A stretch of DNA of 64,000 nt. Origin: Bradyrhizobium sp. AZCC 1693. Its GTDB lineage: Bacteria > Pseudomonadota > Alphaproteobacteria > Rhizobiales > Xanthobacteraceae. Position 1 is the first letter of the stretch. Each line of letters starts with the position of its first letter. The position numbers and the translations under genes are program-made. The stretch covers positions 6,633,001 to 6,697,000 of the forward strand of contig NZ_JAZHSD010000001.1 in NCBI RefSeq assembly GCF_036924745.1, in the 5' to 3' direction. The notes under the pieces were generated by a model, which was not told the DNA's origin, ran no database searches, and saw only the letters and a program-made list of their open reading frames with translations. Positions 34,270 through 43,721 of this stretch are shown in pieces.

Positions 34270-36072
34270 ATGACCGTTCAAACAGATAAACGTCCCGCGG
34301 CGATACGCGTGGTGATTCCATTCGTGTTCCGCCACTGGCTGCAACAGCCCGGCCGCGCCGCTATCGTCGCGGGCGGCCTGCTCGGCGCGACTGCGGCCGA
34401 CCTGTTCATGCCGATCTTCTCCGGGCGCCTGGTCGATGCGCTGACCCTGGGCGCTTCGGATGCGGCGGCGCGGCATGCCGCGTTCGTTGCCTTCGGCGGG
34501 ATCGTGGCGCTCGGCCTCATGTCGATGATCCTGCGGCTGACCGGCCTGCAGGCGATCGTGCCGTTCACGCTGAAGACGATGTCCGACGTGTCGCGCGACG
34601 CTTTCGCGCGCGTGCAGCGCTTCTCCACCGACTGGCACGCCAACTCATTTGCCGGCTCGACCGTGCGCAAGGTCACGCGCGGCATGTGGGCGCTCGACCT
34701 GCTCAACGACACCATCCTGATGGCGCTGTTGCCGTCGCTATTGGTGCTGGTGGGCTCGATGATCCTGCTCGGGCTGCACTGGCCGGTGCTGGGCGCGGTG
34801 ATCGCGGTCGGCACGGTGATCTATGTCTCGATGACGATGGCGTTCTCGGTGAACTACATCGCCCCTGCCGCACGCGTCTCCAATGCATGGGACACCAAGG
34901 TTGGCGGCACGCTGGCGGATGCCTTGACCTGCAACGCGGTGGTGAAATCCTTCGGCGCGGAAGCGCGCGAGGACGCGCGGCTGGCCGGCGTCATCGGCCG
35001 CTGGCGCACGCGCGTGCGGCGGACCTGGTTCCGTTACAACTACACGAGCACGGCGCAGCTCGTCGTGTTGTTGTGCTTCCGCGGCTCGGTGATCGGCGGC
35101 GCGATCCTGCTGTGGATCGCCGGCCGCGCCACGCCGGGCGACGTCACCTATGTGCTGACGAGCTACTACATCATCCACGCCTACCTGCGGGACGTTGGGA
35201 TGCACATCAACAATCTGCAGCGTTCGGTGAATGACATGGAGGAGTTGGTCGCGATCCATGGCGAGCCGATCGGCATTGCGGATGCGCCTGATGCGAAGCC
35301 GATCGACATCCAGGGCGGCCGCATCGTGTTCGACGACGTGACGTTCCATTACGGCGGCCATCGCGTGCCGCTGTATGACGGCCTGTCGGTGGAGGTCCGC
35401 GCCGGCGAGCGGGTCGGCCTGGTCGGCCGTTCCGGCTCCGGCAAGACCACGTTCGTCAAGCTGGTGCAGCGGCTGTACGACGTCAGTGGCGGCAAGATCC
35501 TGATCGACGGTCAGGACATCGCGAAAGCGACGCAGCATTCGCTGCGCAGCCAGATCGCGATCGTGCAGCAGGAGCCGATCCTGTTTCACCGCACGCTGGC
35601 GGAAAACATCGCCTATGGCAGGCCGGGCGCCAGCATGGTGGCAATCGAGCAGGCGGCGCGGCTTGCCAACGCGCACGACTTCATCCTGCGGCTGCCGAAA
35701 GGTTACGGCACGCTGGTCGGCGAACGCGGCGTCAAGCTGTCGGGCGGCGAGCGGCAGCGCGTCGCGCTGGCGCGGGCGTTCCTGGCGGACGCGCCGGTGC
35801 TGATCCTGGACGAGGCGACCTCGAGCCTCGATTCGGAATCGGAAGGCCTGATCCAGCAGGCGATGGAGCGGCTGATGAAGGGGCGCACCTCGATCGTGAT
35901 CGCGCACCGGCTGTCGACGGTACGCAGCCTCGACCGCATCCTGGTGTTCGACCGCGGCCAGATCGTCGAGGAGGGAACGCACGCGGCGCTGACGGCGCGT
36001 CCGGGCGGCGTCTATCGCGGGCTGTTCGAGCTGCAGGCGACCGAGTTCGGCCGCGTCTCGGCGGCGGAGTGA
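34270..36072 (+). CDS. Half-size ABC exporter (permease-ATPase fusion)
   Basis: 600 residues. Six-helix membrane domain (about 25-305) followed by an ATPase domain (about 335-590). Walker A GRSGSGKTT, Q-loop QEPILFHRT, signature LSGGERQRVALARAF, Walker B VLILDEATSSLD and H-loop IAHRLST are all intact. It should form a homodimer or pair with another half transporter. The family includes lipid A flippases, heavy-metal and peptide exporters. An upstream in-frame ATG (34231) would add 13 residues; neither start has a strong ribosome site. Monocistronic by position. Confidence 0.92.
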   Translation: MTVQTDKRPAAIRVVIPFVFRHWLQQPGRAAIVAGGLLGATAADLFMPIFSGRLVDALTLGASDAAARHAAFVAFGGIVALGLMSMILRLTGLQAIVPFTLKTMSDVSRDAFARVQRFSTDWHANSFAGSTVRKVTRGMWALDLLNDTILMALLPSLLVLVGSMILLGLHWPVLGAVIAVGTVIYVSMTMAFSVNYIAPAARVSNAWDTKVGGTLADALTCNAVVKSFGAEAREDARLAGVIGRWRTRVRRTWFRYNYTSTAQLVVLLCFRGSVIGGAILLWIAGRATPGDVTYVLTSYYIIHAYLRDVGMHINNLQRSVNDMEELVAIHGEPIGIADAPDAKPIDIQGGRIVFDDVTFHYGGHRVPLYDGLSVEVRAGERVGLVGRSGSGKTTFVKLVQRLYDVSGGKILIDGQDIAKATQHSLRSQIAIVQQEPILFHRTLAENIAYGRPGASMVAIEQAARLANAHDFILRLPKGYGTLVGERGVKLSGGERQRVALARAFLADAPVLILDEATSSLDSESEGLIQQAMERLMKGRTSIVIAHRLSTVRSLDRILVFDRGQIVEEGTHAALTARPGGVYRGLFELQATEFGRVSAAE

Positions 36073-36138
36073 GGCCGCGCATTCTTGCTAACCCCATCGA
36101 TGGCGGAATATATTTCGGCCGTCGATGGAGCGTACGCG

Positions 36139-36540
36139 ATGCGCTGGTTTCGAAAAGTGCGGAAGCTTGACGTTTGGGAAGCGGCGGACATTCAACCGGC
36201 CGGGGACATCGAAGCGGCGCACGCCATCCGCGACATTTGCAGGTCAGCCGCGGCGATCGTCGAACATATGGCGAGCGTTCATGGCAGCAAGGCGGAGCAG
36301 GAGCGGGCCTCCGGCGCCGAGCGATACCAGGCCGCCATCAAATGCGCGCTCGAGATCGCAGGCAAAATATCCGACGATGCCATGCGTGATGTCGCGGTGA
36401 GCCAGATCATCAGGCTATGCGTCAAGGTGAATCATTTGAAGACGGCCCGCGCGCTGCTTCGGGCCATTCAGTTGGAAAAGATGCGAGCCGAACTGATTGC
36501 GGAGTGTCCGGCCCTGATCGATCAGGATGCGGCCAGCTGA
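36139..36540 (+). CDS. Hypothetical helical protein
   Basis: 133 residues, almost entirely helical, with no signal or membrane segment. Blocks such as AAHAIRDICRSAAAIVEHMA and AIKCALEIAGKISDDAMRDV suggest a helical bundle, and the spacing of the last helices (ISDDAMRDVAVSQIIRLCVK) recalls TPR-like pairs. ATG 36139 is chosen for GGAG 8-11 nt upstream; in-frame ATG 36100 and TTG 36085 are alternatives. Its 3' end overlaps the convergent EamA gene by 119 nt. Not recognised. Confidence 0.6.
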   Translation: MRWFRKVRKLDVWEAADIQPAGDIEAAHAIRDICRSAAAIVEHMASVHGSKAEQERASGAERYQAAIKCALEIAGKISDDAMRDVAVSQIIRLCVKVNHLKTARALLRAIQLEKMRAELIAECPALIDQDAAS

Positions 36541-37453
36541 GGTGGTTCGCGATCGCGTTGCGGCAGCGCCGGCGCGGCCTTTCGCGCGTGCGCGTCGAGA
36601 TCGCAACCGTCACCACGACAGCGGCGGCGAACAGCAGGATCTGCAGCGTGATGGTCTCGGCGTTGAAGATCGCCGCCAGCGCAAAGGTGACGAAGGGTTG
36701 CAGCAATTGTATCTGCGACACCCGCGCGATGCCGCCCGTTGCCAGGCCGGCGTTCCATGCGAAGAACCCGATCCATTGCGAGAACAGCGCGACATAGAGC
36801 AACCCGAGCCATGGCCTCACGGCGATCTGGCTGATGTCAGCAGGCATGGTCAGCGCGGTCGCGGGAATCGAGAGCGGCAGCGCGATGACCAGTACCCAGC
36901 TGATCACTTCCCAGCCCGGCATCTGCGAGGTGAGCCGGCCGGAGAACGCATAGCCGATCGCGGCGACCGCGACGGAGGCGAACAGAAGCAGGTCGCCGGC
37001 CGCGAGCGCCCCGCCGCCTTGACGCAAGGCAAACATGATCACCAGCGCGGCGCCGGCGACCGAAGCGATCCAGAACAGCGGCCGCGGCCGTTCGTGGGTG
37101 ACGGCGACCGCGACGAGCGCGGTGGCGATCGGCAGCACGCCCAGCACCACGCCACCATGCGACGCGTCGACCCGCTGCATCCCGAGCGACATCAGAAGCG
37201 GAAACAGGATGGCGACGCAGAGCATGACGATCACGAGCTGCGGCCACAGCGCGCGGGGCGGCAGCTTGCGGCGCAACACCAGGAGGAGCGCCAGCGAACA
37301 CAGTCCGGCGATCGCGGTGCGCATCGAAGTCAGTGCAATCGGATCAATTTCCGCAACCGCGATCCGCGTCGCCGGCAGCGTGCCGCCGAAGATCGCCATG
37401 CCGACAAAACCCAGCAGCAGACCGAGACGTTCGCGCGACGAAGGAGAGGACAT
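36422..37453 (-). CDS. EamA/DMT family transporter with extended C-terminus
   Basis: 343 residues. Ten hydrophobic helices in two EamA repeats: LGLLLGFVGMAIFGGTLPAT starts the first, DLLLFASVAVAAIGYAFSGR the second. The usual family length is near 295 residues; the last 45-50 residues here (from RERPRRRCRN) are hydrophilic and lie opposite the coding region at 36139-36540. Either the stop codon was lost or a small frameshift has lengthened the reading frame. Exports a small metabolite of unknown identity. Monocistronic. Confidence 0.85.
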   Translation of the reverse strand: MSSPSSRERLGLLLGFVGMAIFGGTLPATRIAVAEIDPIALTSMRTAIAGLCSLALLLVLRRKLPPRALWPQLVIVMLCVAILFPLLMSLGMQRVDASHGGVVLGVLPIATALVAVAVTHERPRPLFWIASVAGAALVIMFALRQGGGALAAGDLLLFASVAVAAIGYAFSGRLTSQMPGWEVISWVLVIALPLSIPATALTMPADISQIAVRPWLGLLYVALFSQWIGFFAWNAGLATGGIARVSQIQLLQPFVTFALAAIFNAETITLQILLFAAAVVVTVAISTRTRERPRRRCRNAIANHLSWPHPDRSGPDTPQSVRLASFPTEWPEAARGPSSNDSP

Positions 37454-37525
37454 GACGCGATTGGTTAGCTGCTTTGCAGGGCAGCGTACAGCAATCTACT
37501 CGGAGCACATGGCGGCTATGCGCCG

Positions 37526-38269
37526 CTATCTCGGAGCAATGCTGCTCCACACCAATCCGGCGCCTGACAGAAACAACAGCGCCAGCACGACGTCGTAGAA
37601 GTTTCGGTCGTTCAAGGCGTGGTAGGTGCGCATGCCGAGGCGGGCGCCGATCAGCGTGCCGGGCATCGCCAGGAGCGCCAGCCAGAAGACGTTTGTTTTG
37701 ACGAAGCCGCTGGCGATCTGAAGGATGAGTGCGGCGCCGAGCACGGTGCCATTAAAAATCTGGAAAACGCCGCGGCGCTGATCCTTGGTCCAGCCGCGGA
37801 TGCTGGCCCACAGGGTCGGAAGCGGGCCCGACAGCCCGGCAAGGCCGCCGAGAATGCCGCCGGCAAATCCGACGCAGGCGTCGGCGATGCGGCCGCCGAA
37901 GCGAAAGGCCATCGGCTTGCGGATGAAATAGAGCGCGGTCGGAAACACCAGCAGCATCACGCCGACGCTGAGCTTGAAAACTTGCGGGTCGGCGCGCGCG
38001 ACCAGCAGCGCCCCGATCGGCATGCCGAGGAGCCCGCCGGCCACGAATGGCAGAGCCAGCTTGAAGTCGAGCAGCTTCCACATCGACGGCAATGTCGAGA
38101 TCTGCGAGCTGACCGAACAGATCAGCACCAGCGGCACGGCAATCGCGGGCGGCAGGATGTATAGCCAGATCCCCAGCGCCATCAGCGCCGTGCCGAAACC
38201 GGCAAGCCCGGAGACGAAACCGCCGGCAAGTGCGCCGGCAATCAAAATCGCGTAGGTGGCGACGTCCAC
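37526..38269 (-). CDS. TSUP (TauE/SafE) family transporter
   Basis: 247 residues. Seven to eight membrane helices. The family signature LAGGFVSGLAGFGTALMALG opens the first repeat and VGFAGGILGGLAGLSGPLPT the second. Members move sulphite, sulphoacetate or other organosulphur anions across the inner membrane. It sits 72 nt upstream, on the minus strand, of nothing that suggests a substrate; the EamA gene follows it on the same strand. A palindromic repeat lies just before its start. Confidence 0.9.
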   Translation of the reverse strand: MDVATYAILIAGALAGGFVSGLAGFGTALMALGIWLYILPPAIAVPLVLICSVSSQISTLPSMWKLLDFKLALPFVAGGLLGMPIGALLVARADPQVFKLSVGVMLLVFPTALYFIRKPMAFRFGGRIADACVGFAGGILGGLAGLSGPLPTLWASIRGWTKDQRRGVFQIFNGTVLGAALILQIASGFVKTNVFWLALLAMPGTLIGARLGMRTYHALNDRNFYDVVLALLFLSGAGLVWSSIAPR

Positions 38270-38283
38270 TCTTCTCTTCCTTC

Positions 38284-38363
38284 GTCATTCCGGGGCGCAT
38301 CGAAGATGCGAACCCGGAATCTCGAGATTCCGGGTTCGATGCTTTGCATCGCCCCGGAATGAC
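38284..38363. repeat. Palindromic repeat, 'gtcattccggggcgc' type
   Basis: 80-nt element from GTCATTCCGGGGCGC to GCCCCGGAATGAC with core AACCCGGAATCTCGAGATTC. Near-identical layout to the copies at 11033 and 62012. It fills the gap between the TSUP and hydrolase start codons. Confidence 0.88.
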
Positions 38364-38455
38364 GACGTTAAAATTTGCGTCGACGTTTACACGATGGAGC
38401 AGCTAGGTACTATCGCAATCGTCACCTTCAACAATAACCCGGTGGAAACGGCCCG

Positions 38456-39169
38456 ATGAGCGCACCTCCTTCGAAAACCTTTCTCGTCTGTCACGGCGCG
38501 TGGTCCGCGGGCTGGGCCTGGAAGAAGATGCACCCGCTGATGCAGGCGGCCGGGCATCGGCTGGTCACCCCGAGCTACACGGGCCTCGGCGAGCGCGCGC
38601 ATCTGGCCCATCCGGCAATCAACCTCGATACGCATATCGAGGACATGCTGAACGTCATCAAGTATGAAGACTTGCGCGACATCGTGCTGATTGGCCACAG
38701 CTATGGCGGCATGGTCGCCAGCGGCGTGGCCGACCGCGCCCGCGACAAGGTCAGGCAACTCATCTATGTCGACGCCTTCGTGCCCGGCGACGGCCAGTCG
38801 CTGCTGGATCTGAACCAGGTGGCAGTGTTGCGGATGCAGGAGCTGGTAAAGTCCGGCGGCTGGCGCGTGCCGCCGAACCCGACGCCATCGGATACGTCGC
38901 CTGCAGATGTCGAATGGCTCTCCACGCGCCGCGTCGACATGCCGATCAAATGTTTCGAAACCAGGCTCAAGCTAACGGGCGGACCGTTGACCCTCCCACG
39001 CAGCTACATCTACGCCACGCGCATCACGCCTGCCGATACGTTCGGACCGTTCGCCAGGATGACGAAGGGCGATCCCGCCTGGAGCTATTACGAGATCGAC
39101 GCCAGCCACTCGCCGAATGTCACCGCGCCGGAGGCGCTGATGGGTTTGCTGCAGAAGATTGTCGCGTAG
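38456..39169 (+). CDS. Alpha/beta hydrolase
   Basis: 237 residues. The nucleophile elbow reads GHSYGGM (Ser about 83), with an oxyanion-side motif HGAWSAGWAWKK and a late DASHSPNVTAPE segment carrying the catalytic His (about 222). No signal peptide. The family resembles small esterases of the salicylate-binding-protein/hydroxynitrile-lyase branch (VLIGHSYGGMVASGVADRA). Substrate unknown. Terminator-like stems follow after about 70 nt, though these more likely serve rnpB on the other strand. Confidence 0.9.
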   Translation: MSAPPSKTFLVCHGAWSAGWAWKKMHPLMQAAGHRLVTPSYTGLGERAHLAHPAINLDTHIEDMLNVIKYEDLRDIVLIGHSYGGMVASGVADRARDKVRQLIYVDAFVPGDGQSLLDLNQVAVLRMQELVKSGGWRVPPNPTPSDTSPADVEWLSTRRVDMPIKCFETRLKLTGGPLTLPRSYIYATRITPADTFGPFARMTKGDPAWSYYEIDASHSPNVTAPEALMGLLQKIVA

Positions 39170-39238
39170 TTCTGTAGATCCTCTGGGTGAGTGGGTGGTC
39201 GTAAACTCAGCTTACCCCTGACCACCTGCCGAAATGGC

Positions 39239-39270
39239 GAGGGGCCCGGCGTGTTCGCGCCGAACCCCTC
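39239..39270 (-). terminator. Hairpin downstream of rnpB
   Basis: GAGGGG...CGGCG pairs with CGCCG...CCCCTC around a short loop, 47 nt beyond the RNase P RNA 3' end. It may end rnpB (minus) or the hydrolase message (plus). Confidence 0.55.
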
Positions 39271-39316
39271 ATTTCAGCAAGACGCGTTTTCTTCGAAAAC
39301 GCTTTCGCACAAAATA

Positions 39317-39730
39317 TCAGCCGGCCTGTAAGCCGGGTTCTGTAGGGCACCACTCACTTGCGCAAGCGATACGTGACGGCCATTCCTCTGGGACCATGTT
39401 TGCACATGGCCTCGAGCAACCTACCCGGACGGCGAGCCTGACATCGCCCTGCGGTGTTATCGCTTTCGCGAACGGACCCGCGTTGCCGTCCCTATTCGGT
39501 TTTGCTCCCGGTGTGGTTTGCCATGCCGTTTCCGTTGCCGGATACGCGGTGCGCTCTTACCGCACCTTTTCACCCTTGCTCCGTCCGGAGACGGAGCGGT
39601 TCGTTCTCTGTGGCACTTTCCCTGGGGTTGCCCCCGCCGGACGTTATCCGGCACCGTATGTCGATGGAGCCCGGACTTTCCTCCCCCGCAGCCTTTCGAC
39701 CGTAGCGGGAGCGGCCGTCCGGCCGACTGA
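39317..39730 (-). ncRNA. rnpB: RNase P RNA, class A
   Basis: Catalytic RNA that trims tRNA 5' leaders. On the minus strand the conserved GGGGGAGGAAAGTCCGGGCT (CR I region) lies near the 5' end, ACAGAACCCGGCTTACAGGC near the 3' end, and the ends (AGTCGGCC and GGCCGGCT) pair to form helix P1. Length about 414 nt is normal for alphaproteobacteria. The ends were set from P1 and may be off by several bases. The apparent plus-strand reading frame over this stretch is not a gene. Confidence 0.95.
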
Positions 39731-39873
39731 CATCATACGCATGGGGGCTCTAGCGCGTCGCGTCAAGGGACCGCGATGGTTAATCGGGTTCCATGCGCGC
39801 AATTTTGACAGAAGCGTCACCGGGGCATTTGATGCTGGCTCATCGATTTGAGGACAGATAGCGGTGACGAGTG

Positions 39874-40305
39874 ATGAACATTCCTGCCGGTCTTGGTGAA
39901 GCCCTGCTGCACAGCGCCTCCGACGCGATCATCGCGACCGATCGCGAAGGCCGCATCACATTCTGGAATCCCGGTGCGGAGCGGATCTTCGGCTTCACGG
40001 CCGGGGAGGCTCTCGGCCAGTCGCTCGACCTGATCATTCCCGAAAACCTGCGAGCGCGGCACTGGAGCGGCTTTCGCCACACGATCGCGACGGGAACCAG
40101 CCGCTATGGCCACGGCGACCTGCTGTCGGTACCCGGCCTGACCAGGGAGGGCGTGCGGATTTCGGTCGAGTTCACCATCGTGCTGCTGCGAAATGGGGCG
40201 CAGGAGACCACGGGCACCGTGGCCGTCATGCGCGACGTGACGAAGCGCTTTGCGGAAATGAGGGAATTGAAGCGGCGGCTCGCCGGGACCGGCGCGCAGT
40301 CCTGA
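39874..40305 (+). CDS. Single PAS-domain protein
   Basis: 143 residues, a lone PAS domain (about 8-128): LHSASDAIIATDREGRITFW, NPGAERIFGFTAGEALGQSL and VRISVEFTIVLLRNGAQE. No kinase, GGDEF or helix-turn-helix is attached, so it must act through a partner or is a shortened sensor. A GTG at 39871 and the ATG at 39874 are adjacent; the ATG is preferred. Ligand (heme, flavin or none) cannot be told. It is followed by the YCII/ECF sigma pair, about 118 nt away. Confidence 0.88.
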   Translation: MNIPAGLGEALLHSASDAIIATDREGRITFWNPGAERIFGFTAGEALGQSLDLIIPENLRARHWSGFRHTIATGTSRYGHGDLLSVPGLTREGVRISVEFTIVLLRNGAQETTGTVAVMRDVTKRFAEMRELKRRLAGTGAQS

Positions 40306-40422
40306 TCGCCGGCTCCAGGATTGCCGCTCCGTCTGAAAAATAATTTCCCCGACGATGTCGTCTTGCCGGTGGCCCGTTCGACTGGGTGTCGGCGATCCAG
40401 CCGAACAAGAAGGAGTAAAGCG

Positions 40423-40773
40423 ATGCAGTACCTGCTGTTGATCTATCGGAACGAAGCCGAAATCGGCAAAATGGGCCCTGCCGAGCGGAAGCAAGTGAGC
40501 GCCGACTACGGCGCATTCACCCAGTCCATCGTTCAGAGCGGCCATTTCAAGGCCGGCGACGGCTTGCAGCCGACGACGACCGCGACCACGGTGCGGGTTC
40601 GCGACGGCAAGATGCTGACCACGGATGGTCCGTTCGCGGAGACGCGCGAGCAACTCGGCGGCTACTATCTGGTCGAGGCCAAGGATCTCGACACGGCCCT
40701 CGGCATTGCCGCGCGCATTCCCTGCGCCAAGTCGGGTTCGATCGAGGTCAGGCCGGTCATGATCTATGACTGA
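40423..40773 (+). CDS. YCII/DGPF family protein
   Basis: 116 residues matching the YCII/DGPF domain over its full length: MQYLLLIYRNEAEIGKMGPA, TTATTVRVRDGKMLTTDGPF with the DGPF motif, and AARIPCAKSGSIEVRPVMI. AAGGAG precedes the ATG. DGPF proteins are the standard neighbours of ECF42 sigma factors, one of which follows 39 nt later. Their job is unknown; a role in the ECF42 signal path or as a target gene is inferred from this conserved linkage. Confidence 0.92.
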   Translation: MQYLLLIYRNEAEIGKMGPAERKQVSADYGAFTQSIVQSGHFKAGDGLQPTTTATTVRVRDGKMLTTDGPFAETREQLGGYYLVEAKDLDTALGIAARIPCAKSGSIEVRPVMIYD

Positions 40774-40812
40774 CGGCGAAGCCGTCATTCCGGGCTCGAA
40801 GCGGTAAACCAG

Positions 40813-42048
40813 ATGACTCCGGTCGAGATCGAAAGAATATTTCGCGACGAGGCGGGCAGGGCGCTGGCGACCCTGATCCGCCTCGTCGGCGATTTTGATC
40901 TGGCCGAGGATGCCTTGCAGGATGCGTTCGCGGTGGCGTTGGCGCGGTGGCCCAATGCTGGCCTGCCGTCCAATCCGCGGGCATGGCTGGTCAATGTCGG
41001 GCGCAACAAGGCGATCGACCGCATTCGCCGCAACGTCACGCTTCGCGGCAAGCAGCAGGAGCTGACGCGCGAAATCCTGCTTAATGCGTCGGCGCCGTGC
41101 GAGAATTCCGACGGCGTGCTCGACGACGACATGCTGCGGCTGATCTTCACCTGCTGCCATCCGTCCTTTGCCGCCGAGGTTCAGGTCGCGTTGACGCTGC
41201 GCACGGTCTGTGGCCTCACGACCACGCAGGTCGCGCGCGCGTTTCTTGCAAGCGAGGACGCGATGGCGCAGCGCCTGTTGCGGGCCAAGCAAAAAATTCG
41301 TCTCGCCGGCATTCCCTATGAGGTGCCGGACCGCGACGCGCTGGAGCCGCGGCTGCGCGGCGTGCTCGCCGTGATCTATCTCGTGTTCACCGAAGGCTAT
41401 GCGGCGACATCAGGCGAAGACCTGATGCGGCCGGATCTGGCGCGGGAAGCGATCCGGCTGGCGCGGCTGCTCGACGCGCTGATGCCGGGACGCGGCGAGA
41501 TCAAGGGGTTGCTGGCGCTGATGCTGCTGCACGATTCCCGCCGTGCCGGCCGCGAGACCGCAGGCGGCGACATCGTGCTGCTGGAAGAGCAGGACCGGAC
41601 GCTGTGGGATCGCGGGCAGATAGCGGAGGGCCTGCAACTCATCGAAGAGGCGCTGCGAATGCCGGGCCGGCCGCAATCCTATGCGGTGCAGGCGGCCATC
41701 GCCGCGCTGCATGCGCGTGCGTCGAACTACAAGGACACGGATTGGCGGCAGATCGCCGGCCTCTATGAAGTGCTGCTGCGGATCAGCCCGTCGCCGGTGA
41801 TCGAGCTCAACCACGCCGCCGCGTTGTCGATGGTCGATGGCCCGGCGCGGGCGCTCGACCTGATCGATGCGCTGGAGGCGCGCGGCGGGTTGAAGGGGTA
41901 TGAGCTGCTGCCGGCGGTTCGCGCTGACCTGTTGCGCCGTCTCGGCCGGCGCGACGCAGCGCGTGACGCGTATCTGAAGGCAACGGCGGCGACGCAGCTC
42001 GAACCGCTGCGGCGGTTTTATGCGCGAAGGATCGCGGAGCTTGGCTAG
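40813..42048 (+). CDS. ECF42-type RNA polymerase sigma factor with C-terminal TPR-like domain
   Basis: 411 residues. Sigma region 2 about 8-75 ([40 protein letters not shown]) and region 4 about 115-170 ([20 protein letters not shown] with [20 protein letters not shown]). A long C-terminal part (about 190-411) holds repeated helical pairs such as [20 protein letters not shown] and [19 protein letters not shown], as in the TPR-bearing ECF42 group. No anti-sigma factor gene is next to it, also usual for ECF42, where the extra domain is thought to control activity. Confidence 0.9.
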   Translation: MTPVEIERIFRDEAGRALATLIRLVGDFDLAEDALQDAFAVALARWPNAGLPSNPRAWLVNVGRNKAIDRIRRNVTLRGKQQELTREILLNASAPCENSDGVLDDDMLRLIFTCCHPSFAAEVQVALTLRTVCGLTTTQVARAFLASEDAMAQRLLRAKQKIRLAGIPYEVPDRDALEPRLRGVLAVIYLVFTEGYAATSGEDLMRPDLAREAIRLARLLDALMPGRGEIKGLLALMLLHDSRRAGRETAGGDIVLLEEQDRTLWDRGQIAEGLQLIEEALRMPGRPQSYAVQAAIAALHARASNYKDTDWRQIAGLYEVLLRISPSPVIELNHAAALSMVDGPARALDLIDALEARGGLKGYELLPAVRADLLRRLGRRDAARDAYLKATAATQLEPLRRFYARRIAELG

Positions 42049-42053
42049 CGTAA

Positions 42054-42207
42054 CCTCGCCCCGCCTCTTGCGGGGAGAGGTCGGATTGCCCATGGCGATC
42101 CGGGTGAGGGGACTCTCCGCATACTCACATCTTTCGAATTTGCTGAGGCAGCCCCTCACCCCAACCCTCTAAGAGCGAGCTTCGCTCGTCTCGACCCCGC
42201 AAGAGCG
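42054..42207. repeat. Palindromic repeat, left part, split by the IS
   Basis: Begins CCTCGCCCCGCCTCTTGCGG and contains CGGGTGAGGGGACTCTCCGC and CAGCCCCTCACCCCAACCCT. The closing arm GCGGGGCGAGG is found at 43700-43710 beyond the IS. It is related to the element at 6671. Confidence 0.75.
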
Positions 42208-43692
42208 CTAGTTGATGCACACATCGTGGCTGCGACGGAATGACTCGGCCTTTTGATTTGGCCTTCCATAGCGAGAAGTTAGTGTGATTCTGTGTCTGGC
42301 ACTTCGATTCTGTTGAGGTGCCAAGATGTTGAACGAACAATTCAGGCTTGGTCGGTTCGGGGATGGTCGCCTCGATAAAGGGGGGCGGCACTGCTCGAAG
42401 GTATGGTCACGCGCGCAAGTTCGTGCTTGCGGCGAGTGGCGGCCGGTGATCGTGCCAAGATAGTCCAATACGGCCGACTTCTCGCCAATGAGAACGTGAG
42501 CTTGGAAGCACTGCTCACAGGCTGGGGCGAACAGACGGCGGTTGCGGCGGCCGGCCGGCATGTGCTGGCGATCCAAGATACAAGCGAGATCAACTTTAGA
42601 ACCAAGCCCGGACGTCGGCGTGGGCTGGGCGAGATCGGCAAGGGGACCGGCCATGGCTTGCTGTTACATGCGATGGCCGCGGTGGATGCCGACAGTGACG
42701 CATGTCTGGGTCTGGTTGCCGGCAAGATTTGGACGCGCCAGGGCCGGGTAACGGTGCCGCATGACAAGCGGCCGCTGGAGCAGAAGGAATCGGAGCGTTG
42801 GATCAGCACGGCCAATCGGGCCAAGCAGGTGCTGTCTGCGGCCGCGATGGTCACGGTGATTGACGATCGCGAGGGCGATATCTATGCCAAATGGGCAAGC
42901 GTATCGGCCTCAAACTTCCATCTGTTGACGCGGAGCATGCATGATCGCGTGCTGGTGGACGGTGCGAGTATGTATGCCACCGCCGCCAGCTGGCCCATTG
43001 TCGATACCGCGACCATCGATGTTGTGGCGCGCGCCGACCGACCGGCCCGACAGGCCAAACTCATGCTGCGTTTTGGCCGGGTCACCCTCAAAAGGCCGCA
43101 GGCCGCGTCGCCCAGCTTACCCAAGAGCGTCGAACTCACTCTGGTCGAGGTTGCTGAAGTCGATCCGCCGGCCAGCGTCGAGCCGCTGCACTGGTACCTG
43201 CTGACGACCCATGAAGTGAGCGATGTCGCTTCCGCCCGGCGGATCGTCAACTGGTACAAAAGGCGCTGGATTATCGAACAACTGTTCCGCCTGATCAAAA
43301 CTCAGGGCCTCCAGCTCGAAGATAGTCGGATCGAAACTGCCGACCGACTGCTCAAGCTCACGGCGATTGCCGCCAAAGCTGCTGTCATGATCCTGCAGCT
43401 CGTTCAGGCGCGCGACGGACGCAGCACCGAGCCCGCCAGCAACGTGTTCAATGAAGAGCAGATCAAGCTCCTCGCCGCGCTTGCCACCAAGTACGAAGGC
43501 AGGACCGCACTCCAAAGCAACCCAAAACCTCCGCAAAGCCTGACTTGGGCCTCATGGATCATCGCCCGCCTCGGCGGATGGGACGGATACCCACGCACCA
43601 AACCCGGCCCCATCACCATGAGGCATGGCCTCGAATACTTCTTGGGCGTAGCCTCGGCTTGGCAAACCCTAAAAGACGTGTGAATCAACTAG
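42208..43692 (+). mobile_element. IS4-family insertion sequence, 1485 bp
   Basis: Ends are imperfect inverted repeats: CTAGTTGATGCACACATC on the left and CTAGTTGATTCACACGTC read inward from the right (15-16 of 18 match). A 10-bp target duplication CGCAAGAGCG is seen at 42198-42207 and 43693-43702. It landed inside a palindromic repeat. It carries one transposase gene. The intact duplication suggests a fairly recent insertion. Confidence 0.92.
42326..43683 (+). pseudogene. IS4-family transposase, frameshifted near the N-terminus
   Basis: DDE transposase. The catalytic residues are visible: IQDTSEINF (first Asp), VIDDREGDIY (second Asp) and YKRRWIIEQLFRLIK, an exact Y-(2)-R-(3)-E-(6)-K motif of IS4. 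The main frame starts at ATG 42403 and gives 426 residues. The true N-terminus lies upstream in another frame: ATG 42326 encodes MLNEQFRLGRFGDGRLDKGG, and adding one G to the run of six at 42380-42385 joins both. So one base is missing, or -1 slippage on the G-run makes the full protein. The 426-residue product lacks the N-terminal DNA-binding start. Activity is therefore doubtful. Confidence 0.85.
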
Positions 43693-43721
43693 CGCAAGAG
43701 CGGGGCGAGGGAGCGAATTAC

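Noticed and set aside
39234..39851. Plus-strand open frame of 205 residues
   Set aside because: The region is RNase P RNA on the minus strand; conserved RNA segments explain it fully.
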